NCBI GenBank assembly: GCA_021397835.1
Contig: JAJFZO010000094.1
Location: forward strand, 3,264,501 to 3,328,500
Source: Moringa oleifera
Taxonomy: Eukaryota > Streptophyta > Magnoliopsida > Brassicales > Moringaceae
Direction: 5' to 3'
DNA length: 64,000 nt
The stretch's first letter is position 1, and each line of letters opens with the position of its first letter. This document shows positions 1-14,178 of the stretch, in pieces. The position numbers were made by a program, and so were the translations under genes. The notes below the pieces were generated by a model, which made no database searches, was not told the origin of the DNA, and saw only the letters and a list, made by a program, of their open reading frames with translations.

Positions 1-1440
1 AAGTAAAGGAGAGAAAAAGTGTTCAAGATTAAGAAATAAGTTTTTGTATAAATGTCATTTAAATTTTGAGTTTTAAAGTTTTTAAATTAAATTTTAATTT
101 TTAAAAATATCTTTTTCATAAATTTTTGTTTGTTAATTTTACTAAAATTAAAATTTAATAAAATGATTGTAAAAAATTAATAATTTTTTAATTATTGAAA
201 TGTTTAAAAAAATTTAAATTTTATTTTGATTTTATTATTTCATAATTTTTTTAAAAAATTTGATAGTATAAATTTTTTAAAAATATTTTTAATAATTAAA
301 AATTTTGATTTTTTTATGATGATATTTAAAGTATTTTTTTTACTTCTGTAAAATAAATTTTGAGTTAAAATTTGTTATAAAAATATTTGAATATTTTTAA
401 TTTTTAAAGTTTTTGATAAAATTTAATTTGATTTAAATTGATAAATTAAGGTTCGTTGAAGTTGATTTAAAAATTAAGTTTTAATTAAAATAATAAAAAT
501 TTTATTTTAATTAAATATTTATATGAATATGTAAAATAAATAAAAATAAGAAAGGATTTGTTATTATTTCAATGTTTAATAATCTGTAGCCATACAAAAT
601 AGACTCTCACATTCTTTTCTTCTGAGAGTTGAATGAAGTATCAAGCTTAGTTTTGCATACTACGGTTTAAGCAATGATTTTTTTTTATAAAAAACTTATT
701 TTAATATTTTTATAATAATATTATTTAAAATTATTATTATTATTATTTACTTTGAAAGGTAAGAGAGAAAACTTTGTTAATAATTTATTAATAATTTTTA
801 AATAAATATTATTTTAAATGTTGAGTTCTACATTTTTTTTATCAAACTTTAATTTTTCAAATGTTATTAAACAAAATTTTATTTTAATTATATTTTAGTA
901 AAAATTATTATAAAAAATTAATGATATTTTTGTTACTGAAATACTTAAAAAATTATTCAATAAATATTAACTTTAATTCGATTTTATCTTTTAAATTTAA
1001 ATAATTTTTAACAATTTATTTTTAAAATTTTTTATAATATAAATTTTTTCAAAAATATTTTTTAGACTTAAAAAATTTATGAAAATATTTGATAAAAATC
1101 AGAGTTTATTTTGAAATATTTTAAAAATTAAAATTTGATTGAAAAGAGATAAAAAAATTTAAACTTTTAAATGATATTTATTTAAAATTATTTCAATCTT
1201 AAAATAGAGAAGGCTTAAAAGAATTTATTAAAAATTCATGCAGTATATATTTGTTATGAAAATATATAAATTTAAAATTAAAATAAAATTAAATATTAAA
1301 TATTAAAAATTAACAAACATTAAGTACAAGAAAATTACAAAAACAATGATCATATCTCAATGGGTCTTAGGCAATGGTCTAAATGGGGTGTTAATTGTTT
1401 TTAGTTGGCTTTTCTTTTCTTAAAATATAAATTATATTTT
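1..1440. other. AT-rich intergenic DNA
   Basis: Very AT-rich sequence with no credible coding region. It contains stretches near 170-320 and 870-1120 that resemble the dispersed AT-rich repeat seen elsewhere in the window (for example near 27030 and 42020). Nothing else is recognised. Confidence 0.6.
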
Positions 1441-1599
1441 ATTCTTTGTGGTCATAGGTTTAAAAATAATCTTAATAAGTTTATTTAAAGTAACCGAATT
1501 TTCAAATTTTAATATTATTTTTTTAAAAACCATAAAATATTTTATCGGCTATTTCTCTTTATTTATGAGTCATAAAACTCTGGCATTCTCCCAAAATTG

Positions 1600-1874
1600 C
1601 AGAGGATCTATAGTGGTCGCATGTAAAGGCGCAGACCTGAAAATGCGCTCTGGAACTGGACAAAGGGAGAAGGACACGCACTGACCTTGGCAGTGTCTCA
1701 CTAGGAGGAGGAGACCATCACCATCAATGATGCATCGACCCGTTGCTGCAGCGACTCGGAGCTTCTCTCCCCGAGAAGGGCCCCCGGCTGCGCACAGCTT
1801 CTGGAAGCAGCGGCCATGAAGTTCCTCTCTGGATTCTCAGGGGCAGCCTTCTTCCATTTCTCTTCGTCGTCTTA
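1600..1874 (+). other. GC-richer island, possible first exon of an unidentified transcript
   Basis: This short stretch is clearly richer in G and C than its surroundings. It holds a short ORF from the ATG at 1706 and a second ATG at 1816 that opens a reading frame beginning MKFLSGFSGAAFFHF. That frame runs into a good splice donor (GTGAGT at 1875), which interrupts the TAG stop at 1873-1875, so a spliced product could continue. I could not find a convincing following exon, and I do not recognise the peptide. It could be a 5' exon, a non-coding RNA start or an old fragment. The minus strand is also open here, which weakens the case. Confidence 0.25.
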
Positions 1875-2100
1875 GTGAGTAACTACTAAAGCTCGTACCT
1901 CGTGCTCTAAGTATTTGCACCTACTTATTCTTTGTTCTTTTCTTTTGGTAAGTGTGGTAGTGCTGATAATTTAGCACGTCTTAGTGAAAATGCAGCGTGT
2001 GAATATATTTATTTGTGCGCGTCAAGGTTTAATTTGTCTTATGCTTCTTTTTTCTTATTCGGATTCCGTGGTTACATCAACAATGAGCTGATTGCCTGTT

Positions 2101-2166
2101 TTGGACTATTTTTTGTATCAAATTGAAAGATAATTGGACTATTTTTCGTATCAAATTGAAAGATAA
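2101..2166. repeat. 33-bp tandem duplication
   Basis: Two adjacent 33-bp units, each beginning TTGGACTATTTTT, differ by a single T/C substitution. The near identity suggests a recent local duplication. Confidence 0.85.
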
Positions 2167-4444
2167 CTTGTTTGCTTCGGTTAAGTGAATGTGCTCATAG
2201 CCTGTGTTGAATGCCGTGAGATTTTTCTCCTTTAGAATAATGTTTCAGTAGACATTGTGCTCTTAATAAGTTTCATTTGCAATTTCTATTTATTTTTACT
2301 CTATTGAAAGTCCTTGGCTCTTTGTCTTATTTTCTGCTGGACCTTCCAGGCCCAGTCTCTTAAATTTGGCACTGATGTCCCATCTTTTGCTTCGATTGAT
2401 TTCACTTTTGGTGTGGGGGTATTTGAATTTGAGACCTCTTTTTAGGAAGAAAGACATAGCTGCTAGTTGGGTTATGCATATTCATGTTGACATGACAATT
2501 TTGATTAGCTGGAGCAAAATAGCTGTCATTCCTACTGTGAAAGCAACATTTCCATCTCGGAGAATAATGTTCACTAGCCAAAGTTAAGGCTATATATGAT
2601 TTCAGCTTTTTAGGTACCCATATAGACCACATACAATTTCTTCCTTTTTATTTTTTTGGGTGTATCTTTATGCTCAGAGGTACATCCACATACAATACCA
2701 TACAAATTCGTTAGCTTAGAAAAAGAAACTTTAGGATGTGATATGACAGAGACATGAGTAAATATATGTTTATTATATATATATATTAATTTTTGACAAA
2801 AAAGTGAATGACAAATGTGAAGTCATCTAAATGGATCTAAAATTTGCTAAACAGTTAAGAAAATATGGGCATATATATAGTACAGAATGCGCTATAAACT
2901 CTTATTTTTAGCATTATAACATTTGGCTTACATGAAAATTCTTTGGGAGATGAAACGCACAAAAGCTTTGGGGATATCCATTTAAGAAATGTAGACAGTA
3001 TTATTGGACAGAACGAGCAGAATTCTTAAAAACCCATCCTGTCTCCCCTCCCACACTTTACGAAACAGATGTGTGTGTTAAAATGATGCCAGGTATGTTA
3101 AAGATATCTTCATACGAAGTCATCTTAAAGAGACGATCTTTTTTTATGTCAGATGAACCTTGAACAAAGAGAAAACATTGAAAATTTTTGCTCAAGGCGG
3201 TGAGGAAGGACTTGTGGGCCTGTTATTTACCACTCTTGTCTCTTAGCTTGGGGTTTCTGAGCTCAAATGGCCAAAATGAATTTAACTGCAAAGCTTCAAT
3301 GAGTTAATCCTCTTGAAGGTATTGGAATTTGTTGATAAAGAAAATTGTTTCAAATTGTGGTTTCTATGCTGACACCTGCAATGAATTCAGACAACTGCCC
3401 TGTTAATTTTCTTTATACTATGGATGGGAGAGAACCTGCACTGCAGGTGCCAAGCTTTGTTATCCCAATTAGTATAAATATTGAGGCATTTGATTTATGA
3501 ATTTTGTGAGAACTTGAAAATGTGTGAATCCATCTCCTTAGAATTGTGATTTATGCTAATTTTATGTTCCAAATGCTAAAAATAGTGATACCTTAATAGT
3601 ATAGGGTGCTGTCGATCAAATTCCAAACTATCTGCTTTACAATCTTTGTCACGTTTTGTTGCCTAAGCTGATATCAATTTTGTTTGTAAGATCTTGTTAT
3701 ATCTAGTTTTCTGCAAATCATGATCTGGCGGATAGCTGATGTCGGTCCATCTTCGCTATCATATCATGTACCAATCCCCATTTTTCTGGGGCCACCTTTG
3801 TCTTCAATTTTGGCATAGGTGTGTCCGAAAGTTTGTGCAGTTTGGGGCTATTGCTTTTCTTGCTATGACAGAATTACTAGTATTTTTTCTTTATGATTGG
3901 ATCCGTCAATGCCATTGTTATGTCCCTTCTCATACTTCTTTGCTCTTTTCTTTGCTTCTGTAATTAGTATCTCCAGTGGGGTATTATAGGTTGCTGTATT
4001 TATATTTTCTATTGCAACGTTTTCAACAATTATTGTTGTCTTTGTAGCTACAGATGCATGTAGTTGAATCTTTCGTCCTTCTCTTTCATAATGTCAATTC
4101 AGACTCGAGCTTCTCCCTATCAATTCCTTCTTGATTTTGTGTTTTCTGATTATATTGATGATGGGTAAATAGCATGGATATTTTATGTTTAATCCAAATG
4201 TCATGACTGGTTTTTGTTCCTTTTAAGTTGTGAAACTTGTTCAAATGGTATCATGTGAAATTTTTATCTCAAGTCAATGTCAAAACAACTTTTTTTTTTT
4301 TTGAAGAGAAGCCGACTAGAGTTGTCCTGATTGTGATGTATTCTATTTAGGCTAGAGTGAATGATCTGTATGTCTTGGTTGGGTAAGGATGTTCATGCTG
4401 GATTTCTTTTTAGGTCCTTTTTTGGGGGAATAACTGTAGAATGA

Positions 4445-4494
4445 TTGGTGGCATGTTCCTTACCGAACCTTGGTGGCATGTTCCTTACCGAACC
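4445..4494. repeat. 25-bp perfect tandem duplication
   Basis: The 25-bp unit beginning TTGGTGGCATGTTCC is present twice in a row with no difference. Confidence 0.9.
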
Positions 4495-6156
4495 TACATA
4501 TATGGAAGGCTAGTTGATCTACTTCGATTGTTTTATTTCCTATTACTAATTACATTTCCTCTTACTACTATCTATGTATTGAGAATTTTTTTGGAGCAGT
4601 TTAATTGGATTGGATTCTCTTAGACCATGCAAGTTTGCCAAGAACAAGGCATGGGCCTTCCCAAGTAGTCATTTTCCAGGACTGGACCACTGCTTTCAGC
4701 TCAATCTTCTGTCCACTCGTTGCCATCCTGAAATGCGAAGATTTTGAGATTGAAGTGGCACCATAAATCAAAAACCCATGTTTGTACATATCTTAGGTGT
4801 CTTAAATGTTCTCTTCTTCCCTTTGTGACAACTGCATTGCAAATTAATCATTCTGGGTACCATTCTGTGAATATAAAAAGTAGTACTATTGGTTTTCTGG
4901 ATACATATTTGAGCACATTTTATTGCTTTTCTTTGCTGAAATATACACCATTAGTTTCCCTGATTGCCAGTTTTTAGTTCTCACGTGGAGCTGTGTGTTT
5001 GTAGCACCAATCCCCAAAGATGGTTGAGATTTTGAACAAAGAAAATGCATCCTCTCTAGTTTGATCAACTTAATCCCACTTTTCTTACACCTTGTATGAT
5101 TTCATAGCTCTTCTCTAGTAAAATTGTTGACACTTGCTTAGTAAGCCCATATTATAGAGTATCAATTTTTTTTCTCTCTCTGTATTACCAATTTGAGAGT
5201 TGCATCAAGTATTCTTTTACTCTATTCAGCATTGCTTTTTAGTCATCTAGCTATCAATTTGATATTAGAGGTCTCCACACTCTTGTTTAGTTACAATCAA
5301 TACATCTGACTTTTGTACTATGTACTTTTCTTTTGATGATATGAATTATAACATTGAGAATTAATTCTGAATAGGAGACACAACACTAGGCATGATTTCA
5401 TAAAATTATGGCAATCCAAAAATTAAAAGGCTAAAAAAAAGGAAAAGAAAGGGGGTAATGTTCTTGCAAGACATTTAAATCATGATTAATTGCAGTTAGT
5501 TAATAGTTGTTGGAAGACTTGCTATGCCAAATACCAATTCAGTAGTTAAGAAAGCATAAGAAGAGCTTTTTTATGTATAAAATTTCTTCCCCAATAGGCC
5601 TCAATTAAAGCAGGTGCTTATATATAACTAAGTAGACACACACCTGAGGGAGATGATATCTAGGAAGAAGAGGTTGTGCATGGAAATCTGAATAATTGCC
5701 ACTTCCATTAGCAAATTTAGCTTTACAAAGTTTGGTTACAATTAAGGAGTTTCACATTGGGTTCTAACCTTTCTCTGTCTGAAGTAACAAAACTACTCAG
5801 CACTAAACTGCCCAAATTAACAAAACATGCGCAATCTTTCAGACTTTATGGCAAGAGAGGATAGAGAAGTGGTACTCATCCACTTTCCATTTCCATGCTT
5901 AATAACTTCTCACTTAATTTCTCTTCCTTTTGGTTTCCAAATGTTTGCAGTAAACTCCAATGAAAGTGCAGTAGCTTCAGCCACTCATGCATACCGCAAG
6001 CCCCTAAAAAAAAATTGATTTATACCTTCAACCAATATATCTGATTTGCATGGAACTCTAGAACTATACCCTTCTGCTTTCTCCAAGACCACTTATATAT
6101 ATATATATATATTTGTATATATCATTCATCCATGATCTTCTCATTTACCAAGAGAC

Positions 6157-9100
6157 TCAGTTATGTTCTTTGCCATGCCAGTCCGGTCTGCCTAATGTGA
6201 ACTCCAAGCTTGGTTTCTTGCAATCCAAGTTAGACCCTAAATAGCTCTTCATTTGAGTTGAGTCACATTCCTGTTGTGTCTCAAAACATCAGTAACCAGT
6301 TTGAGTCCTGACACAGCATAATCAACTAGATTAAGTAATCTGATTGATTTGTTTTATGGGTTTCAATTAGTACCTCAATGTGATGCCCAGATGTTTGTTG
6401 CGGTTGTAAGGATGTTGCTCTTATTCCATCCATGTCAGTGGAGTTAGTCCGTGGCCAGCCCTCTCTGGTGCTGAAATGTTCATGAAAAAAAGGATAGGTT
6501 AGCTTCAAACCATGTAAGCTGCTATATCATCCTGGACTGCTGAACATATTCATGGTTAATTATAATACACAGAACGAAGCTTCCATAATATCAATTTGAT
6601 TCTGTGCTAATGCATGAAAGATTGACAAAACGGGATTATGTGAACAATACTTATCGTCTAGTATTCCATATGCTATCAGTTCAGCACTCTGTGAATTAGT
6701 TCTGTGAAGAATACTCACGCACCATTGTTAATGTGATGTAAGGTGAAAGGAATACACAAGACATCTTCCCAAATTGGAAGATTCATGTTGATATCTTTGT
6801 GCAATTCAAGCATAAAATGAGCAAAAATTATCAGAAAAAGAAAGGGATTCACACGTCCATTGTTTGAACCAAAAGATCAATCAACTAAACAAGATATTAC
6901 GTACAAGTCAGTGTGTTAAGGACTCATGCAAAATTTTTAACAACACTTAGATAATTTTCGGATGCAATCCAAAATTCTCAAAGAAAATTTCATTTATTTT
7001 TCAAAACCTGTTAAGTGCATGCTTTAAGCCAATAAAACCCTAGCTTTTCAACTCGATAAGTACTTAATTAATGGTGTCAATTCCTTTTTCTGAAACATAA
7101 TAATCAATTCTAGGTGTGTATGTGTCTACAAATAATGCAAAAATACTAGCATGGAATGGCACATATCTTTCAGAAAGAGGATATCAATCTTCTTGAGGCC
7201 AAAAAAGAAATATATCTGCTGAGAAATATTCATTGGCTACCAGATAGAAAGATTAATAATAAGAGATATCTCTTAACTAATTTCAAATAGTTCTTTCTGG
7301 TTCATATCAAGGCAGATGAAAATGGTGAGCAGAAGAATAATAGCTACCATGCACCCTTATCAAGAATCTAATGTGTTCTTCCTTTTAATTGCTCAATCAT
7401 TCTAATTAGCATAGATGCCACACTACAAGGAAAACCATCAGAAAGATAATATTTATTACCATAGCTAGATTGACTAGTCAGTACAGGTATAATTCATGTA
7501 GAATAATTTTTGCTTTACATTTGATAAATTGAAATGTATGAAATTAATATTTTAGTTACACTACTCACTTTTGAATATATTCTTCCAACATTATAGGCTT
7601 AGAAGATTGAGATATGCAATAATCAATAATCTGCAGTTTTCTCACAGCTTCATTAAATATATATAATCTAATAACATCTCTGAGTCCTTTTTACTTTTCT
7701 TCTTTTACAGACTCCTTCATTGATTCAGCTCAATTGTATATAGTCCAAAGATCAGAAAGAGAGAGGAATTGCATTAATAGGTTGATCCATAAGAGAATGA
7801 AAGGGAAGTGAAAAGGGTTTTTACCAATTTAAGATAAAGAGCTTCAAGTCTTACATTCAAATTTTCAAGCACAACCAACTCTATAATTCATAAAATATTT
7901 GGATTAACATGAATCCACGGGGCGAAGCTTGGAACTTCTTCCTGAGTGCATATGGAACTAATTAAAGGAATTTGAATGGTTCTATGTGAAGAAATATATC
8001 AAAAAGATGATGATGAATATGAGCTCGCTAGGTATGTTTGTGTTTTCTTTTTCTATATATAAGATGGATTAATGGCCGGATTATGACTTGTAAAAAATAT
8101 ATATATACATGAATTAAGCAAATCCATAGAATTACTAGAACTACTACAAGTATTACAAAGTTCACATGCACAAGGCTACAACTGGTTTCTTCATCGAATT
8201 TATAAACTCTACATTCTTACCTTGAAGAGTAACAAAAAAATAGGACTTTTTTTTATTAAGTACTGTTTCTGAAGCATATATGTGACACACATATGTGTGT
8301 TGGAGAATCTTTGTTTTCTCTTCTTTTTCCTTTCTTAGACAAACAAGTTAAGTAGCAAGCTATGTCATTGTCCTAATCAGTTTGTCTCTAAAAGCTAATA
8401 TGTATCAATATGATCTCTAGCAGCTAATATATACATTTACAATTAAGTTGATTTCTTACGTACCCTATGCTAGTTGATCCGATATTGATTATGAACAGTA
8501 ACCTAGCTACCTGCTATATTCATGTAATGTAATAGGATTCTTCTTTTAGTATTTAAAAAAGCTTAAAATTACTCAGTAGCTAACTGCACATATATAGGCA
8601 TGAGCACTTGTGATACCCAATTATCTCGGGTTCATTATTCCCTAAAACCAAAAATTTTAATTAAGAGAATCAAATGAGGCCTTGATGATCAGGTGAACAC
8701 ACTGAAGAAGAATATTTCTTAGCAATTGATTGCCAAATAAATTAATGAACTTCAAGTTCTAGTGGATGCACGAAGAACACACATTAAGCATATGTATTGA
8801 ATCTCTTTAAGACCGTATCAAATTTTTGCCTATGGAGGTTTGAAGCTCGTCAGCCATTCATTACACCAATTACTGGTTGCAGATAAGTTTTCTGGGCATC
8901 CAAAATTATTTTTAAAAAAAGAAAAAAGAAATTCAGACACAGTATTATAGGTAAAGAAAGGGAAAAATGTGGAACAAGACATGAAGAACATTCAAACCAA
9001 GGAAGTATATCACGAAAATGATAGAGGAATATATGTTATTTTTGTTTAGGTACTTTGAATTTTGAAAAGAGAGCACTTAAATTCAGTAAGTATAGTCTTT

Positions 9101-11779
9101 TTGGTCACATATGCAATGTTTCCATGGTGAAGAGAATAAGAACCAGATAGTTTAAAATTAGAATACTATAATTAATTAATTAATTAATTAATCAACAGAA
9201 ACAGCATTAGTTCTAAAGAAAAAAAGGAAAAGCTAGTGCAGCAGTGGCAGCTGCTTTCGCTTGTCCTAATTAAATTGCGAATGTTTATTAAGTTGGGTTG
9301 CTTTTCTTGTAGAATACCCATCAAAGCAACAAATCTAATCTCCAAGAAAATCTTCCAAAACAAAAAGACTGAAGAAAAGAAAGAGGGAAACCAAACAGAA
9401 AATAAAGCAAAAGCTGCCATGACAACAACTCCTTTTATTCTTCAAAAATGGTGGACGTGGGTTTGCATTTCTAAGCTAACGTACACCATGCAAAAGCAAA
9501 AGGAGCCCGTCGTCATTAACATGTGTACGTGGGCATTAAAGATATAAAGCCACACACAACAATCATAGAGAGAGAAAGAGAGACCTTGAAGAGTTACTCC
9601 AGAGAGTAGTGTTAGCAGTAGCAGCAGCAGCGGCAGGAGAAGCAATAGGAATAGAAGAGTAATCGAGTTCATGTTGCAGTGACGACCCATCTGGTGGTGC
9701 TCTTTGATCTGTTAATCGGCGGAGGCCACGCTCGGTTGCGGTGCCCATGGTGGAGATATCTTCTTCCCCAGACCCATCTGACTGGCCTGCAAGAGGGTTC
9801 ACCAAATTGCATGTAAAAAAGCATGGCATGGATGTGTGTGATGAGATGCATACAGGCATGCATGCATGAAGGTGCATATGACTTATGTACTCTACATATG
9901 TATGTATGTGGTACGTACATGGGTTCATGGTGTTTGTCCTTTATCCATATAGGGTTTGGGAGAAAGGATGGAAATGAGAAAAGGAGTTTACGATGCAAAT
10001 GGGTGCAGTAAAAACTGTGTAGGGTAAGAAGGGAAAAAAACATATAAGGCTGCTAAAGAGAAAATAAAAAAGAAGAAAGAGAGAGAGGAAGAAAGGCTGA
10101 AGGCTAAGCAATACGAATTACCTGAGGAAGCTGCAGGCTTGTCAGTGGTCTTAACAGTTCGATACATCTGCAGACTCATTGGGAAGCATTTGCAAAGAAA
10201 ATTGAAACCCATTAAGGAAAAGAAAGAAAGAAACAAATAAATTAAAAAAGAAAAGGGGAAGAAGAAAATGGAAACACTGATTCAGATCTTCCTTTTTTTC
10301 TCTCTCTTTCTCTCTGTCTGTGGGCTTCTGGGCTTGTCTTGGATTCATTATTAATCACGAGGTTGATGTTTGATAAGGTAGAAATGAGGAGTGTATTATT
10401 GAGAAATGATGACTACTTTTGTCTGTTATCCTTCCACTCTCTCTCTCTCTCTCTTTTGAAAGCTGAAGCTACCTTTGAGGTTTTCAGGCTCTAAGCTCAC
10501 AACTCTTCTTTAATTCATTCATTCATTCATTCAACTGCTGCTGCATAGATCTTCGGCAACTGTGCCAGTGGGATCAGACCAAGACCACCGCCTCATTCTC
10601 TTAAGTGAGAGAGAGAAAGAGAGAGAGAAAAGAAAGGAGTGCTTCTTCTCTGTTAATATTATTACCTGTAAATGGCTTTTGACATGAGCTAACGTGAGAT
10701 CTTTGACATCCATGAGCTCAAGAACAGACTTGGGAGTTGCTCCTGCACCCAAATGTTTCAGAAAAAAGGATTAAATGGAAGCCAAAAAAAACACAAATAA
10801 AACAAATAAAATGCGTGCCCAGAGGAAGTTTGACTGTATCAACCATATATACAATAATCAGGAGAGTTTTGAAAAAAGTTAAAAAAGTGACAGGGAAAAT
10901 TGGAGCATGTGAAGAAGAAATCTTTTTACTTTCATGGCCGCCGAGAAGCTCCACAGCATGAACAAATCGAGCATGAAGGGTGCTTGTCCACCGCATCCTC
11001 GGTGCTCTCATGCTTCTCTTCGTTGGTAGCTTTGGCAAGAATCTCGATCTAATCATCCCATGTGAAGCATCAGAGGATCCAACGCCATACTGACTGTGGT
11101 GCAAATGTTGGGATTTGAAGGCATCCATGGAAACCCCATTAAATCTTGATGTTGCTGGAAGTCGACAAGCTGGTGAAGATTGATTAGCCCCTGAGTTTAA
11201 GATCGACATGGGATCTAAAGCTCCTCCGAAATAAGGGGAAGAAGAGTGAGAAGCCGAAGAAGAAGACGGATAAGGCATTTGGTAGAAGCACATCTTAGGA
11301 TCCTTCTCTCTTCCATGCTGGCAGTCTAAAGGCATGAAAGGGAACGACCGGTTGTGGTATACCGGAATCCCTTTGATCGGCCTGAGGCCGTCCGATACAT
11401 CAAGCAGAGAAACCCCATGATTTATGTGATTCAAGTGAGTATTCGAATAGTGAAGATGGTGTTGATGATGATAGGGATTATGCGGAGGTCCTTGAGCTCC
11501 ACCTGTGAAATTCCTCACAGACTGGCTATCTTGGTCCACGGCATTAGTTGCTGGGTATGCTAAAGAGAGCTCAGTGTAAGCCTGCGGGTCCGTAGTCCTC
11601 ATGGAGCTCTTGCTGCTCGATTTATTAGCTTCTTGTCTGGACGATAGCTTGAAGTTCGTATCAGCTTCACTGCCGGTGTTGCATAGTGATGAAGGAGAAG
11701 TGGTGGGAAGACTGATATGAAGAGAGAGATCAGGAAGAGGGTTTGATGTGGGTTCAATGAAAACCCCTTGTAAGGGCAT
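6157..11779 (-). CDS. KAN1-like: KANADI1-like GARP-family transcription factor
   Basis: A predicted nuclear repressor of the KANADI family, which sets abaxial (lower) organ polarity. Six exons join in phase: 11779-10930, 10742-10666, 10167-10122, 9786-9585, 6464-6374 and 6270-6157, giving 459 aa. The N-terminus has DLSLHISLP, a leucine-rich repression-type motif of KAN proteins. RPIKGIPVYHNRSFPF is another family motif. The GARP (Myb-like) DNA-binding domain, about residues 257-315, starts at APRMRWTSTLHARFVHA, contains LTLAHVKSHLQ and is split by two introns as in the family. The C-terminus ends in SLEFTLGRPDW. All junctions are GT-AG and no lesion is seen. Intron 4 is 3.1 kb. The start is the first in-frame ATG and matches the family N-terminus. 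Assignment to KAN1 rather than another paralogue rests on the N-terminal GVF-E segment and is less certain than the family. Confidence 0.95.
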
Positions 11780-12500
11780 ATCGTTGCTGCTAAATAAGCT
11801 TTCTTTACCAAAACAGCGAACTTTGTGCAGGAAAAATCAAACTGGGTACCTAGAAAACGAGAAAAGTGATAGTATATATATCTATATGCAGTCAAGCAGG
11901 TGTTCAATCTTTTCGCTTCTCTCTTTGAGAATATTTGTGTAGTATAATGAAAGATTTGGTCTTGTTAGAAACTCAAAAAGCTATGGAAGAAGAGAGCAAA
12001 CAAGTGTACGCTGAAAGTCCTAAAGAGGAAGCAATAGACTTAAAAGGGAAGTGGAAACAAGGAAATAAAGACCCTTCAATCTTCTTCAACAAAACAAATA
12101 TGCTCAAGAGAAAAGAGAGAGAGAGAGAAAGAGGCATATGTGTTTGTGTTGTGAAGCAAAGAGAGAAGAAAAGAGGGAATAGTATATAATAAAAGAAATC
12201 CAGAAAGGCATAGAAAAGAGAAAGGGAAGAGAGAGAGAGAAAGAGAGAGCAGAAGGGTGTTCCTCGAGAGTATATCTCGGAAAATGACAGTAGAGGGGAA
12301 GAAGAGCACAAGGTCTCTCTCTCTCTAGTCAAAACAAAACCAAATAAAAATTTGCACCAAAAAATATGTTCACTTTGGTTTTCCTTCCCCGAAGACGACG
12401 GGATAAAATATTAAGACAGAGAAGGACTTCCTCTTCATTGATTCCTTTTCCCCCACCCTCTTCGCTTCTCTCTCTCTTTAATATATACCCTTTAACTACA
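11780..12500 (-). promoter_or_regulatory. probable 5' leader and proximal promoter of the KANADI-like gene
   Basis: Directly upstream of the KANADI start. Read on the gene strand, it is rich in CT (GA on the plus strand, especially 12110-12330), typical of plant leaders. Short ORFs here are low-complexity and probably not proteins. No transcription start can be fixed from the sequence. Confidence 0.4.
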
Positions 12501-12686
12501 CCAATTTAATGAATGGCCAGCTGCAAACAATACTCAAGTACACACAAGATTTATAGGATATTAATCTTTTTTCTACTTCTCTGGAGATTAACATATAACA
12601 CCTATATAATTATCCCATTATTATATAGTAAAGATCCACATACTATATAGTATTATTAATTAATTTATACATATATAATGGGTGGG

Positions 12687-12710
12687 TATTATTATTATTA
12701 TTATTATTAT
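12687..12710. repeat. (ATT)n microsatellite
   Basis: About eight tandem trinucleotide units of ATT. Confidence 0.85.
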
Positions 12711-14077
12711 ATTGTAAAGTAAGATAGACACATTGACCTTAGCAAGAGACCCACAAAAGTGGTTTTTGTTTGCTTCCATATGTACACATCGTAAACCCTA
12801 AACCCACATTTCCTTCTAATTCCCTTTCATCCTCCCAAATATTCCCTTCTAATCTTTCAACAACCTTGTCTGGCATCCTGGGTTTTATTATGTCTTCCTC
12901 CACATGACACTCCAAATTGGTAAACCCTAATTTGACTCTCCCTCTTTCTTTTGTGGTTTTCTCTAAACCCTAGGTTAAATCTTCAAGATAATCTTATTTT
13001 ATTTTATTATGGGATCCATCGCTCTTTTTTGCATATATATATATATATATATTGGGAATTCTAACCTAATTAATCTCTTTTAATAATGTTGACAACAAAT
13101 GTAGTGCCCTATGGACATATAAATAATAAAATCAAGATCTTTTATTAATCTGAACTGTTTTGATATTTTAAAGAGATTATGACATGTGATATTTTAATAA
13201 AATTAATAATTTTTATTTATTATTATTATAATTATAAAAATATATTTTAAATTTCTTATTAAAAAGTTCAAAAAATGAGGTGAGGTCAATAATTAAAGGA
13301 TCTTTATCCTAAGTGAAGAACCCATTTTTAATTGTGTCATTTCCAGGAAGGTTTATCTCTGCCTTCCTCTCTTCCTAATGCTTCCATTGCTGCACTTACT
13401 CATAGGCGGTGTTTGGATGTTGCATTAATTGCAACTACTTAGGGTAAAACCGTAATGCAAATTTTCCTTTCTGATTTTACTTCTAAAGAACATGCAATGT
13501 TTTACCCCAAACAATTCCTCACAAGACAATCTTCCTATGGCATGTTCTCTTGTTTGTCACATTCATCAGTAATCATATATGTGCTCAGCAACCAATTTGA
13601 AAAACTTTAATTACTGAATTAATATTTTATAATTTTCTTTTTAATTTTTCAAATTTTATAAAAGGATTTAATAGTTTGAAATGTGTTGTGCTATCTATTC
13701 ACTAAAAATAAATAAATACATAAAACAAAAACATATAATCAATAAGATATATTATTTGATCCCGATCTGTCAGTTTGATAAATCCGGGAGTGTCGTTGAG
13801 ATAAACCCGCTTTGTCTTTTACATGTTACATTATATAAGGTAACTTATTTTCTAAAATTTTTTTATTATTTTATTCTCACAATTGTTACGTTAAATGTAA
13901 AAAGGAAAAAAAAAAGACATGCCGGTAAGTTTGAGCCATGAGCTTTTAATGCATAACTTCTTCAACTATGAATCTGGCTCCCATGCCCATATAACTTTAT
14001 TTACGAGCCAAAAATATATATTATTTTTCCATCTTTATTAGTTTATTCTTATTAATTTTTTATATCTTTGTAACTAA

Positions 14078-14078
14078 T

Positions 14079-14111
<33 letters not shown>

Positions 14112-14178
14112 GAGAGAGTGACTACGAGACATTAAAAGTAATTTAAAAATTATGGATATATATATATATATATATATA
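14078..14178. repeat. paired (TA)n microsatellites
   Basis: Two runs of alternating TA, about 28 and 24 bp, flank a short unique segment. Confidence 0.8.

Larger units (their letters stand above)
1875..5640. other. no supported gene
   Basis: T-rich plus strand without conserved coding segments. The short ORFs look random. Two small tandem duplications (2101-2166 and 4445-4494) are the only structure seen. If the candidate exon at 1600-1874 is real, this would be its intron or downstream region. Confidence 0.4.

Noticed and set aside
4601..4789. Minus-strand ORF containing GQKIELKAVVQSW
   Set aside because: Looks protein-like for a few residues but both strands are open, and no family or flanking exon is recognised.
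9184..9690. Leucine/phenylalanine-rich minus-strand ORFs near KANADI exon 4
   Set aside because: They lie in intron 4 or in other frames of exon 4 and are low-complexity CT repeats; the true downstream exons are at 6464-6374 and 6270-6157.
11973..12332. Leu/Ser-rich ORFs upstream of KANADI
   Set aside because: They are translations of CT microsatellite in the leader and have no protein-like features.
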